From Verrucomicrobiota bacterium (lineage in GTDB: Bacteria; Verrucomicrobiota; Verrucomicrobiia; Verrucomicrobiales; Verrucomicrobiaceae): a DNA stretch of 47,505 nt. The stretch's first letter is position 1; each line of letters starts with the position of its first letter. The notes under the pieces were generated by a model that was not told the DNA's origin, did no database searches, and was given only the letters and a program-made list of their open reading frames with translations. The stretch is from contig VFKE01000014.1 of assembly GCA_009885695.1 (NCBI GenBank), positions 1 to 47,505 of the forward strand. The letters run 5' to 3'. This document shows, piece by piece, positions 25,901 through 34,471 of the stretch. The position numbers were made by a program, and so were the translations under genes.

Positions 25901-26471
25901 GTGCCGTGGGGTAGCTCAGTTTTCGCTCGGCCAGAGCAGCGGCGACGAAGTTCCAGAACGAGAGGATATCGCGCGGAGGTTCCGGCCACAGATGGAGCGG
26001 ATCGTAGCTTTCGACAGGCCAGCGCGGATGGATGCGCACCATGTCGTGGTCGTGCAGCGCGCCGCTTTTTTGAAAGCGGTCGAAGCGGGCCTCGATCTTC
26101 AGCAAATATTGTTCATCACTGGGTGAAGGTGCCCGGTCGAGTTTTTCCTGGAGAATGACGCGAAAAGTTTTCGCGGGCGCTGCCTCCACGGGTTCGATGG
26201 CCGTCGCTGCTTCAGCCTCCAGGATCGCGGCGCAGAGAGCGACGGGAGCCTGCTCCTGGTTTTCGAGGTCGGCCTCGCCGCGCCACGTGGCACCTGATTT
26301 GTGCAGCACCACATGGGCCGCGTCATCTTCGAGTGCGACCTCGGCTTCAATTCGCTCGCTGGTATGATTGAGCAGGCGGACCGCGCGATTTTCCACAAGG
26401 AGTCGCGCGCTGGCAACAGCATGGGCGGGGTGAACGGACAGAAAAAGCTCGACTTCGGCTGGGGCAGGCAT
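22986..26471 (-). CDS. SNF2/SWI2-family DNA-dependent ATPase (helicase superfamily 2)
   Basis: A 1161-residue protein. The first 650 residues have no catalytic motif and look like a long accessory region, part of it beta-rich. The ATPase core starts near residue 700: ILADDMGLGKTLQSIAW (motif I), VVCPKSVLDVW (Ia), ILDEGQQIKNP (motif II as DEGQ, not DEAH), LTGTPLENRLLDLWSL (III). The C-terminal lobe has KVLVFSQFVTMLNLI (IV), LSLKAGGSGLNLTAASYVVL (V) and DRAHRIGQTQPV (VI). Bacterial members are linked to transcription recycling, DNA repair or phage defence. No adjacent defence genes are seen, so a housekeeping role is equally likely. Confidence 0.92.
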   Translation of the reverse strand: MPAPAEVELFLSVHPAHAVASARLLVENRAVRLLNHTSERIEAEVALEDDAAHVVLHKSGATWRGEADLENQEQAPVALCAAILEAEAATAIEPVEAAPAKTFRVILQEKLDRAPSPSDEQYLLKIEARFDRFQKSGALHDHDMVRIHPRWPVESYDPLHLWPEPPRDILSFWNFVAAALAERKLSYPTALDCITDLETTRAQLNNWRQAEDLPRWTQLIRTFIRRSAPEQTHAEARLIITSSEARFQTRSDATQAWRVPSELEFREYVTAQSQGALQAPLRSRLLIESCLRSLRDEAQPVMRLDESNVALWLATLFGQSELTELLLTLDETPFERPAASLQWQAMEKSGAGVASNVILKLCDAAGHDAPRPLRHLPGAQSFYLSPDSLYIGPAAFFTSTTVPATVEIPWDAAATEEGVAFLEKLGVPLPAAIASRVQRETLRVEFTARCVARADVAAAEHIAVTARAMSADGQVIHALRGGRWELQQQPAPNPEIITCYDRTALDGAPSLLEGLNTAYDLELDAFRTRITKQFPERFLEWARSLPPEVTLDADERLQSILADPLKATIRFEIEETGIDWFDLRLVFDIEGVTLKPAEIRRLIAARGGFVRLADGTWRSVVLELNDEQRQAIEGLGLDLQDLSDEAHPLHLRQLAQQERRGLVPPEVLEKLHSRLAKLDVETKPEVPVELGVTLRPYQIEGYHFLVYLTVNNLGGILADDMGLGKTLQSIAWVLWLRAQAIAENISPAPCLVVCPKSVLDVWAVEFAKAAPHLKVQVLREKDSLDLESPGLNQDVLVLNYAQLRGCIDSLQKVNWLAAILDEGQQIKNPNSKVSKAARQIHAQNRLVLTGTPLENRLLDLWSLMSFSTPGALGDRAYFQKHFDRRKDDRAAQRLTSRMRPFIMRRTKGQVARELPARSEEDMLCEMSELQEKLYREHLSQAQHMLLTTSGSEALSKRRFAILQAITRLRQICCHPALVMPGARNEESAKLNSLLDLLEQLHDEGHKVLVFSQFVTMLNLIRDQLVALGRPFHYLTGASKDRASIVDAFQTDPNPAVFLLSLKAGGSGLNLTAASYVVLFDPWWNPAVENQAIDRAHRIGQTQPVMAYRLITRNSIEEKIRLLQMQKSIMSNDVLGEEQFTSALDRRDLEYLFDLGDTPAAG

Positions 26472-26714
26472 GGGTGTTGGGAATCAGACGCCGGCACGGC
26501 GCGAACGGGGAACCTAGCACAGTCGCGGCCAGTCGCGCAACTTCTCACCGTGATTTGCGTGTATTCCGTTCAGCATGCCCGGAGCAGGGGCCTCAATACG
26601 GACTGTGGGCAATGTTTGCTCTATTATATAGGAAGATATTGGAAGCTCATGCCGGATGCGGGGCGGATCACATGCATTTGATTGCCTTTAAATGCTCCGA
26701 TTGCTTCTGACGGC

Positions 26715-26791
26715 TGGTCGGGCTGGCGGGATTCGAACCCACGACCTCTTCGTCCCGAACGAAGCGCTCTACCAAGCTGAGCCACAGCCCG
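26715..26791 (-). tRNA. tRNA-Pro (CGG)
   Basis: Read on the minus strand, the acceptor arms CGGGCTG (26791-26785) and CAGCCCG (26725-26719) pair fully, the discriminator is A, and CCA is encoded (26717-26715). The anticodon stem CTTCG/CGAAG encloses the loop TTCGGGA, giving anticodon CGG. The T arm contains GTTCGAATC. All arms fold. Confidence 0.95.
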
Positions 26792-26898
26792 ATTTCTTGT
26801 GTGTCACTAGGAAAGAATCATGCACGGACCGACAAGGCCTCGCAACAGAAAATTGTTCCTTCAATAGCGAACAATAACCCAGAAAAGTAGTGTGAACT

Positions 26899-27519
26899 TT
26901 ACCAAGACGTGACGGGCTTGCGCAATGCCGATGAGAGAGGGTCATTGTCGCTGTAAACAACTACCTCAGCCGAAAGGTCGTCCAGTTCGGCGGTAAGATA
27001 TGCTGCGTTGAAAGGTTCACCCGATGTGGGAGGGGTCGTTTTCACGGGATTCTCAATACTGTGGTCACCGCTGTAATCGAGTGTCATGCGATAATACTGA
27101 AGCGCCGAACTTTTGCTCCAAGGGTCCACCACTTCATATTTTCCACCCGTTGCGATGAGTCCGTTGGCGCTGTTTTTTGCGATGGGCGGATCGTAGAATG
27201 GAATCTCCCGCGGGTTATATATTGTGTTCTTGCCCATCAGGACGGTGATCATGTCATTGGCCGAGCTAGTCTCGATGGTGGCGTCGACCGTGCTGCTGGT
27301 TGCCTTTGGGTCTGGAAGCCGGTTGTATTCAGACTGATAGGCTTTAACTGCGACTGCGAGTCCATGAGCGGCCGCGCGGGCCTGGCTTTCTCTCGCCTTG
27401 CGCAGCACGGCGTTTCCCGCCGGGATCGCCATACCGGCGAGCACCGCGATGATGGTGATGACGACCAACAGTTCGATTAATGTGAAGCCATTCTGGCGGG
27501 TGAGCGGGCGGGTTTTCAT
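26899..27519 (-). CDS. Type II secretion/type IV pilus-type pseudopilin (prepilin)
   Basis: A 206-residue protein with a class III signal peptide. The short basic leader MKTRPLTRQNG is followed by FTLIELLVVITIIAVLAGMA, with Gly11 before the cleavage site and Glu at +5, so a prepilin peptidase should cut and methylate it. The rest is a globular domain with a helix rich in Arg/Ala (VLRKARESQARAAAHGLAVA) and a GspG-like C-terminal half containing DPW (EVVDPWSKSS). Verrucomicrobia carry many such genes. No other secretion genes are adjacent, so the partner machine may be the secretin system at the left edge. Confidence 0.85.
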   Translation of the reverse strand: MKTRPLTRQNGFTLIELLVVITIIAVLAGMAIPAGNAVLRKARESQARAAAHGLAVAVKAYQSEYNRLPDPKATSSTVDATIETSSANDMITVLMGKNTIYNPREIPFYDPPIAKNSANGLIATGGKYEVVDPWSKSSALQYYRMTLDYSGDHSIENPVKTTPPTSGEPFNAAYLTAELDDLSAEVVVYSDNDPLSSALRKPVTSW

Positions 27520-27878
27520 GGGGTGAATAATATGGGGTATTTATGAGGCATGAGAAATGCAGCCTGAATCTTTTCGCGACCGATCAGATCTATGGAGGCA
27601 TTATAACAAGAAAGTGGTTCGCACGTCAATGCTCAAGAAGTGTGAGAAAATGAATCAGGGGACAGCGGTCTCGCTCCTGCGCGTTGCAGGCGATCAGCGC
27701 GGTGCGGTGCATCACGGTGTTGTGATTAAAAAAATGTTTGCGGCTACAACATGCAAAGAAGATTGACAGTTAGGCGCGCGCAAATACTCTTGCGTTCGAT
27801 TCGCGGCATCACTCCCGGACGACATCGTTCAACAACAACCTCCAATGACACACGCCGGAAGAAACGGCTGATTCAGAT
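27520..27878. other. Intergenic region between the pseudopilin and ppdK
   Basis: The 359-bp divergent gap holds no recognisable gene or RNA. It probably carries both promoters; the candidate for ppdK is listed separately. A mildly AT-rich stretch lies next to the pseudopilin start. Confidence 0.4.
27763..27790 (+). promoter_or_regulatory. Candidate sigma-70 promoter for ppdK
   Basis: A perfect -35 hexamer TTGACA (27763-27768) is followed after 16 bases by TACTCT (27785-27790), which matches only 3 of 6 -10 positions. It lies about 90 bases upstream of the ppdK ATG. The -35 box is convincing, the -10 is not. Confidence 0.35.
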
Positions 27879-30785
27879 ATGGCCAAGACAGCATCAAAAA
27901 ACATCGCAGGACAAAAATACGTTTACACCTGGGGCGCTGGCAAGGCGGACGGCAACGGCAGCATGAAAGCCCTCTTGGGCGGCAAGGGCGCGAACCTCGC
28001 GGAAATGACGCGCATCGGACTCCCGGTTCCTCCCGGATTCACCGCCACCACGGAAGTTTGCACTTACTATTATGCGAACAAGCGCACTTATCCTTCCACG
28101 CTGCAATCGCAGATGGAGGCCGGTGTCGCCAACATGGAAAAGATCATGGGTTGCAAGTTCGGCGATGCTCAGAACATGCCGCTGCTCGTAGCCGTGCGCT
28201 CCGGCGCGCGTGATTCCATGCCTGGCATGATGGACACCATCCTGAATCTCGGATTGAACGACAACACGGTCATCGCGCTGGAGAAAGCCACCAGCAATCC
28301 TCGTTTCGCCTGGGATTGCTACCGCCGTTTCATCCAGATGTATGGCGATGTCGTCATGGGCGTGCAAAAACGCGCCGGCGAAGAAGAAGATCCCTTCGAG
28401 TCCGTGATTCATAAAGTCAAACATGACCATCACGAGGACAACGTCGACGACAGCAAGCTCACCGTCGACGATTACAAGGAACTTGTGAAGCGCTTCAAGG
28501 CGCTCGTGAAGGAGCGCACCGGCAACGCTTTCCCCAATGATGTCTGGGATCAGCTTCGCGGTGCCGCAGGCGCCGTCTTCGGATCGTGGATGAATGATCG
28601 CGCAATCGTCTATCGCCGGAAATATAATATCCCAACCGAATGGGGCACCGCCGTCAACGTGCAGGCGATGGTCTACGGAAACACGGGAGAAAACTCCGGC
28701 AGCGGAGTAGCCTTCACTAGAAATCCGGCCAACGGTGTCAATGAATTCTACGGCGAGTTTCTCATCAACGCCCAGGGCGAAGATGTGGTTGCTGGCGTGC
28801 GCACGCCTGAACCGGTGTCGCGCCTCAAGGCTGAGATGCCCAAGCCCTTCGCGGAACTCATGAAGGTCCGCGCCACGCTCGAAAAGCATTTCAAAGACGT
28901 GCAGGACATCGAGTTCACTATTCAGGACGGAAAATTGTTCATGCTTCAGACTCGCAACGGTAAGCGCACCGCCGCCGCCGCGCTTAAGTTCTCTATGGAC
29001 ATGGTGAAGGAAAATCTCATCGACTGGAAAAAAGCCATTCAGCGCAATCCCGCTGATCAGCTCGACCAGCTTCTGGCGCCGATCTTCGATTCCGCTGACA
29101 TGAAGAAGGCGAAGGAACTCGCGAAGGGTCTGCCCGCCGGACCCGGCGCAGCTTCCGGTAAAATTTATCTCAACGCTGATCGTGCCGCCGCTGCTGCCGA
29201 AAGAGGAGAGAAAGTTCTGCTCGTTCGCAACGAAACATCGCCGGAAGATCTTCGCGGCATGATCGCCGCCGAAGGCATCCTCACCGCAAAAGGCGGTGTC
29301 TCATCGCACGCTGCGCTGGTGGCACGTCAGATGGGCAAGGTCTGCATCTGCGGCGCCAGTGCCCTCGAGATCGATTACGACAAGAAGACGCTGAAAGTTG
29401 CCGGCGAGACATTCAAGGAGGGCGACTTCCTCTCGATCGACGGCACCAGCGGCACTGTATACGGAGGCTCGCTTAAAACCGCACCCAGCGAAATCGTCAC
29501 TGGATTGCTCCACGGCGACAAAGCCGCGCAGGCCACGGAGAAATTCAAAAGCTTCAAAACGCTCATGGACTGGTGCGCCAAGGTCACGCGTCTTCAAGTA
29601 CGCACCAACGCCGACACGCCCGAACAGACGGAGAACGCCATCGCGTTCGGCGCGCAGGGCATCGGCCTAACCCGGACCGAGCACATGTTCTTCGAGGGCA
29701 ACCGCATCGATGCCATGCGCGAGATGATCCTGGCCGATAATCTCGGTGATCGGAAAAAAGCGCTAGCGAAACTTCTTCCGTATCAGCGTGAAGATTTTAT
29801 TGGAATCTTCAAAGCACTCAAGGGATTGCCTGCAACCATCCGTCTGCTCGATCCTCCGCTTCACGAATTCTTGCCGCACACTGCGGAGCAGCAGAAAGAA
29901 CTCGCGGCGAAACTTGGCATCAGTGCGGAGCACATTCACCATCGTGTGGAGCAGCTTCATGAAATGAATCCAATGCTGGGACATCGCGGCTGCCGTCTCG
30001 GAATTGCCTATCCGGAAATCACCGAGATGCAGGCGCGCGCGATCTTCGAAGCGGCTGCGGAAGTGCAAAAAAGTGGAATCAAAGTGAAACCAGAAGTGAT
30101 GATTCCTCTCGTCGGATATAAAAAAGAACTCGACCTTCAATCAGAAATCGTGCACAATGTCGCAATTAAAGTCATGGCCGAGCGCAAAATAAAAATCGAC
30201 TACCAAGTTGGCACGATGATTGAAGTGCCGCGTGGATGCGTCACGGCTGATGAAATTGCGCAGACTGCGCAGTTCTTCAGCTTCGGCACGAATGACCTCA
30301 CGCAAACTGCGTTGGGAATCAGTCGCGACGACATGGGCAACTTCATGATGCCTTATATTGAGAACGAAGTCTTCAGCAAGAATCCGTTTGCCACGCTCGA
30401 TCAAGTTGGTGTCGGATCACTGATGAGGATCGCCGTTGAAAAAGGACGCGGCGCACGTTCTGGAATCAAGCTCGGCATTTGCGGCGAGCACGGCGGTGAT
30501 CCGGACAGCGTGAAGTTCTGCCATCGCCTTGGATTGAATTATGTGAGCTGCAGCCCCTACCGCGTGCCCGTCGCGCGTCTCGCCGCTGCTCAGGCCGCGC
30601 TTGAAGAAGCCGCCGCGCAAAAAGATCTCCGTGGAAACATCAAAGCCAAGTCTGCCGTCAAGGCGGGCAAGGCAGGTGCTTCCTCGGCGAAGACAAAAAC
30701 AGCAACCAAAAAAACGAGTAAACCTATGGCTAAAAAAGCTAAAAAGGCCGCCAAAAAGAAGGTCGCCAAGAAAAAGAAGAAATAA
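27879..30785 (+). CDS. ppdK: Pyruvate, phosphate dikinase with a lysine-rich tail
   Basis: A 968-residue enzyme interconverting pyruvate, ATP and Pi with PEP, AMP and PPi. The N-terminal nucleotide-binding domain has [20 protein letters not shown] and [20 protein letters not shown]. The central phosphohistidine domain has [16 protein letters not shown] (His477). The C-terminal PEP/pyruvate barrel carries [20 protein letters not shown] and [10 protein letters not shown] (Cys868). The enzyme proper ends near [20 protein letters not shown]. After it comes an extra tail of about 55 residues (nt 30620-30785), almost only Lys, Ala, Ser and Thr, ending KKVAKKKKK. The tail resembles histone H1-like bacterial proteins and is unusual for PPDK. 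A strong terminator follows. Confidence 0.96.
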   Translation: MAKTASKNIAGQKYVYTWGAGKADGNGSMKALLGGKGANLAEMTRIGLPVPPGFTATTEVCTYYYANKRTYPSTLQSQMEAGVANMEKIMGCKFGDAQNMPLLVAVRSGARDSMPGMMDTILNLGLNDNTVIALEKATSNPRFAWDCYRRFIQMYGDVVMGVQKRAGEEEDPFESVIHKVKHDHHEDNVDDSKLTVDDYKELVKRFKALVKERTGNAFPNDVWDQLRGAAGAVFGSWMNDRAIVYRRKYNIPTEWGTAVNVQAMVYGNTGENSGSGVAFTRNPANGVNEFYGEFLINAQGEDVVAGVRTPEPVSRLKAEMPKPFAELMKVRATLEKHFKDVQDIEFTIQDGKLFMLQTRNGKRTAAAALKFSMDMVKENLIDWKKAIQRNPADQLDQLLAPIFDSADMKKAKELAKGLPAGPGAASGKIYLNADRAAAAAERGEKVLLVRNETSPEDLRGMIAAEGILTAKGGVSSHAALVARQMGKVCICGASALEIDYDKKTLKVAGETFKEGDFLSIDGTSGTVYGGSLKTAPSEIVTGLLHGDKAAQATEKFKSFKTLMDWCAKVTRLQVRTNADTPEQTENAIAFGAQGIGLTRTEHMFFEGNRIDAMREMILADNLGDRKKALAKLLPYQREDFIGIFKALKGLPATIRLLDPPLHEFLPHTAEQQKELAAKLGISAEHIHHRVEQLHEMNPMLGHRGCRLGIAYPEITEMQARAIFEAAAEVQKSGIKVKPEVMIPLVGYKKELDLQSEIVHNVAIKVMAERKIKIDYQVGTMIEVPRGCVTADEIAQTAQFFSFGTNDLTQTALGISRDDMGNFMMPYIENEVFSKNPFATLDQVGVGSLMRIAVEKGRGARSGIKLGICGEHGGDPDSVKFCHRLGLNYVSCSPYRVPVARLAAAQAALEEAAAQKDLRGNIKAKSAVKAGKAGASSAKTKTATKKTSKPMAKKAKKAAKKKVAKKKKK

Positions 30786-30857
30786 CGCACTTCTGTGCGT
30801 AACGGCGTCTTCTCTTTACTGAAAAGGCGCAGACGAACGATTAGTCGTCACACAAAT

Positions 30858-30897
30858 AAAGTCCTGCGGGGGTAACCCCGCAGGGCTTTGTTTTTTT
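30858..30897 (+). terminator. Rho-independent terminator after ppdK
   Basis: CCTGCGGGG (30863-30871), loop GTAA, CCCCGCAGG (30876-30884) form a perfect 9-bp stem, followed by GCTTTG and a run of seven T (30891-30897). On the minus strand the hairpin is followed by a weaker ACTTTATTT tract, so it may also stop transcription of the convergent gene ending at 30934. Confidence 0.9.
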
Positions 30898-30933
30898 GCG
30901 GAACCTGATGGCGGCAGTTTGCCCTTGTTTCTG

Positions 30934-33180
30934 TCAGAATTTCAGCAGCCGATTCGATTCTTCCAGCAGGAAGCGTGTGTCCTTGAACGGCTCATTGCCC
31001 ACGTCCGACCAGCGCACCCGGCCTTGCGTGTCCACCAGAAACACGCCGTGCAGGCCCAGACCCTCGAAGTCATCATAACAGCGCCACTGGCGAAACACGT
31101 TAAACGACGGATCCGCCAGCAGCGGGAACGGCGCTCCATCACGGTTTCCGCAAGCCTTGCCAGTTGCCAGCAGTTCTTCCACCGGTTCGCTGCCAATCGC
31201 GACCATGCCGATGCCGGCCTTCTCAAAATCGGTAGCGGCTGATGCGAAGGCTTTGAGCTGCTCCATGCAATGACTGCAAGTGTGCCCGAGATAAAACATG
31301 ACGATCATCGGTCTGTTCCCGAAGTCCTTCATCTCCGTCTGCCGGCCACTCTGGTCGGGCAGGGAGAATCCGGCAGCCTCCCATGGATGCCAATGCAGCG
31401 GTCCAAACGATTCCATTGGCGGACGAATTACGGAGTCGTCGCGCAGGGCGGCCGGTTTGCGCCAGGTATCTGCGATGCCGAACTGGGCGGCCAGTTCATC
31501 CATTCGTTTTGAGATGGGAAGATTGACATCCATGGTGCTGTCAGTTGTTCGTAGCGCTTCGAATCGCTTCTTCGCATCTTCTATTTTGCCGCAGCGCACC
31601 AGCGCATCCACGCGGAGCGCCAGACCGTGGGCATCCTGCGGAAGCTGCATGGCGAGTTTTTCCGCCTTCTCCTTTTTGTTCATCCGGAGTTGGTAGCGGA
31701 TGAGCCGGTCTTTCGGCGTGTCACGCGCCTTGTCGAGTTCCTTGGTTGCCTCCGCAAATTTGGAGTCGAGGATGGCGCGGAGGGCCCGCAGTTCCGCCAG
31801 CGCATTATCCACCGTGTCGTTGGTATTTTTGGCTGAGAGTTTGGTTTTATCCGGAAGGCTGGATTTTTTCTTGTCCGTGGGCGCGTGTTTGACATATTCC
31901 GGTTCGTCGGGCTTCTCAGCAGGCTCCACGTCTTCCGCCGCTTCGGCATTCTCCGCAGATGTCACCGGCTTGTTGTTTAGCTTGGAGAGTGCAGTGAGAT
32001 GGCGGTCGAGCGCGGACGAATCACCGGTGTTGAATGACGCGACACCCATGGCGCGCAAGCGTCTGGCTTCAAAGGAAGGATTCTGCGTCAAATCGAGATG
32101 CGGCGAGTTGTCGAGCGCCAGTAATTCCGCCCACAATTCAAACTTGAGCAGGGTCTCCAGAAGTCGCGTCCGTCCGAAACCTGCGCTCTTGCCTCCTTTG
32201 TCTATGGTGTTGAAATTTGGATGGCGCGGAATCTCGATCAGGGTTTTCGCCAGCGTCACGGCTTTGTGCGCCTGTCCGATCTGATTGAGCGTGCGGATGA
32301 GCCACTCGGTATTGTGCGCATAGTTGTGAATCTGGTCAGGTAGAATCTGCGCGCGGATCATGTAGGCGTGATCCACCCGAGTCGCCGCCTCCTGCTGCCA
32401 TTCGGCGTCATCGAGCCGGTTTAACTTGGAGAATGTATGTCCCGGCATGTGCCACATGTGGGCGATAGCGGGCGCGGTTTGTCCGCACTGCGCCGCAGAG
32501 GTAACGGCACGCGCGGGTTTGTTGTCGTCCCAAAGATGAATCACATAATGATGTGAAGGATGCATCGGCTCCTTGGCAAGTATCTGCCGGATCAAGGCAT
32601 CGACGGTTTCCCGGCTCACCATCGGAACACTGTCCGACTTGGCCTGCCAGATGGCCCAGGCAAGAAAAGCTTTGGCTTCGAGATCATCCGGAAAGTCGCT
32701 GACGATGTCCTCGATCGCTTTGATGAAGTCCATTTGCCGCAACTTCTTTTCTTTTTTCTCGTCGGCGTAAAATTTCTCCAGCGCCGAAATCCAGTCCTGC
32801 TCGCGTTTGGAAGCCGACATTTTTTTCCCGGCGGCCTTCTTGATAAAGCCGCCGGCGCGCTTGGCATTATTCAAATTCGCCATCGCGCAACCCCAGTAAG
32901 CCATGGCGCAGTCCGGATCCAGCATCGCCACCTGACGGAAGGATCGCTCTGCCTCAAAATACCAGAAGCCGTGCAACTGTCCGACCCCCTGGTTGAAAAA
33001 TTTCTGTGCGTCTGCGTTCTTGGTGGTGATCGGGAAGTCTACTTTTCCACAACCTTCGATCAGCACCGCCGCCTGCCGCGGCCCTTCATCAAAAGCCTCG
33101 CCGTGCACCGAATGCCCTGGCAGTGGCTCCGACCCGTGGAGTTGGAGACAAAGCAGTGGGAGAGCGAGTATTTGGCGCAT
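30934..33180 (-). CDS. TPR-rich protein fused to a C-terminal thioredoxin-like (AhpC/TSA) domain
   Basis: A 748-residue, probably exported protein (weak signal, residues 1-16). Helical TPR-type repeats run from about 50 to 560 (FFNQGVGQLHGFWYFEAERS, DPDCAMAYWGCAMANLNNAK, with His-rich segments APAIAHMWHMPGHTFSKLNR). A charged, lysine/glutamate-rich linker lies near 430-460. The last 150 residues form a peroxiredoxin-like fold with MIVMFYLGHTCSHCMEQLKA, where CSHC is a CxxC motif at the redox position, and GVFLVDTQGRVRWSDVG near the end. The role is unknown; redox handling of exported proteins is an inference. The ppdK terminator lies just past its stop codon. Confidence 0.8.
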   Translation of the reverse strand: MRQILALPLLCLQLHGSEPLPGHSVHGEAFDEGPRQAAVLIEGCGKVDFPITTKNADAQKFFNQGVGQLHGFWYFEAERSFRQVAMLDPDCAMAYWGCAMANLNNAKRAGGFIKKAAGKKMSASKREQDWISALEKFYADEKKEKKLRQMDFIKAIEDIVSDFPDDLEAKAFLAWAIWQAKSDSVPMVSRETVDALIRQILAKEPMHPSHHYVIHLWDDNKPARAVTSAAQCGQTAPAIAHMWHMPGHTFSKLNRLDDAEWQQEAATRVDHAYMIRAQILPDQIHNYAHNTEWLIRTLNQIGQAHKAVTLAKTLIEIPRHPNFNTIDKGGKSAGFGRTRLLETLLKFELWAELLALDNSPHLDLTQNPSFEARRLRAMGVASFNTGDSSALDRHLTALSKLNNKPVTSAENAEAAEDVEPAEKPDEPEYVKHAPTDKKKSSLPDKTKLSAKNTNDTVDNALAELRALRAILDSKFAEATKELDKARDTPKDRLIRYQLRMNKKEKAEKLAMQLPQDAHGLALRVDALVRCGKIEDAKKRFEALRTTDSTMDVNLPISKRMDELAAQFGIADTWRKPAALRDDSVIRPPMESFGPLHWHPWEAAGFSLPDQSGRQTEMKDFGNRPMIVMFYLGHTCSHCMEQLKAFASAATDFEKAGIGMVAIGSEPVEELLATGKACGNRDGAPFPLLADPSFNVFRQWRCYDDFEGLGLHGVFLVDTQGRVRWSDVGNEPFKDTRFLLEESNRLLKF

Positions 33181-33255
33181 GGTAGTAGCACGTCGTAGCC
33201 GGGCGGATTATTACGCGATTGTGTGAAGACATTTCGAGCCGTAGCTCCAAGACTG

Positions 33256-34407
33256 TCACACGCTTGTTTGCGAGGTTGGAGCCTTGGTGGGCGAGTCCGG
33301 TGTGAATGTACACACCACTGCGGTTCCGCTATGCTTAGCCGGACAAATCTCAAGCGTGGCGCCAATCATATCCGCCCGATATTTCATCACTCTCAGGCCC
33401 ATTCCTTGATGCGAGATCAAGCTGGTCTCATTGAAACCTACGCCATCATCAATAACGCTGAGAACGGCAGTGTTGAAGTCGGAACTGGAAAGACTGACGA
33501 CGATCTGCCCTGCCTTGCCATGTTTGATGGCGTTGGTGATGGCCTCCTGGGCAATTCTGTAGATTTGCACGGCTTTCGCCTGGCTCTCAACGAGGACCGG
33601 TGTCTCGCATTGAAAACTGCAACTCACTTTAAAAAGACGACTGGTGTTATCTACCAACTGCTTGAGGCCGTGAGTGAGCCCGTCAGCCCGCAACTCCACA
33701 GGCGAGAGTCCATGTGCCAGCATGTGCGCCTGATTGATGGCGTCATGCACGTAGTGCGAAATACCACCCACTGCTTGGGCGTCGCTGGCAGAAGTTTGGG
33801 CGAGTCTTTTTTGCAACACCAGGAGCAACGTGCCCACGCCCGTCAGCACCTGGCCAAGGCCGTCATGGATATCGTGGCCGATGCGCCGCTGCTCATGCTC
33901 GCTGATCTCCAAAACTTCCAATTGCAGCCGCTTCTGCTCGGTGATGTCAGTGCGGATGGCAATATATTGCCGCGGCTTGCCCGCCTCATCGAGCAACGGA
34001 AAAATCGTGGTATCCACCCAATAGAACGAGCCGTCCTTGGCGCGATTCCTAATTTCACCGCGCCACACACGACCGCTGGAAATTTTCCGCCACATTTCTG
34101 CGAAGAACTCTTTTCGATGGTGGCCGGAATTGATGATGCGATGGTTTTTGCCCAGCAGTTCTTCGCGGGAGTATTTAGAGATCAGGCAGAATTTTTCGTT
34201 TACATCGGTGATGTCACCGGCCGCATTTGTGATGGCCACGATCGAGTGGGCGTCCAGAGCGGCCTTGAGATCATGGAGTTCGTGCAGGCGATCCCTAAGT
34301 ACTTCGCGAGAAAGGTTCAGCGCATGCTCCGCATCCCACAATTGCATCTTGTCATCTCGCGCTCCCGAGGCATCAGATTGTTTTGAGTCCGCCCCGCCAT
34401 ACTTCAT
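33256..34407 (-). CDS. PAS-domain sensor histidine kinase (HisKA_3/NarX-LiaS type)
   Basis: A 383-residue soluble kinase. After a short coiled coil (about 25-50) comes a PAS domain (about 52-155: [55 protein letters not shown]) of the BaeS/PAS_9 kind. The dimerisation/phosphoacceptor helix is [20 protein letters not shown] (His181), followed by the ATPase lobe with [20 protein letters not shown]. There is no membrane segment, so the PAS domain must sense a cytoplasmic signal. No response regulator lies next to it in the window, so it is an orphan here. Confidence 0.9.
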   Translation of the reverse strand: MKYGGADSKQSDASGARDDKMQLWDAEHALNLSREVLRDRLHELHDLKAALDAHSIVAITNAAGDITDVNEKFCLISKYSREELLGKNHRIINSGHHRKEFFAEMWRKISSGRVWRGEIRNRAKDGSFYWVDTTIFPLLDEAGKPRQYIAIRTDITEQKRLQLEVLEISEHEQRRIGHDIHDGLGQVLTGVGTLLLVLQKRLAQTSASDAQAVGGISHYVHDAINQAHMLAHGLSPVELRADGLTHGLKQLVDNTSRLFKVSCSFQCETPVLVESQAKAVQIYRIAQEAITNAIKHGKAGQIVVSLSSSDFNTAVLSVIDDGVGFNETSLISHQGMGLRVMKYRADMIGATLEICPAKHSGTAVVCTFTPDSPTKAPTSQTSV

Positions 34408-34471
34408 ATTTAGATATAACGCGGCTCATCGCATGTTTCTACACTCGTTTAGTGGATGGCTTGTGCCGGAA

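Noticed and set aside
27894-28889. Minus-strand open frame of about 331 codons
   Set aside because: It is a shadow of ppdK, rich in His and Gly, with no family match.
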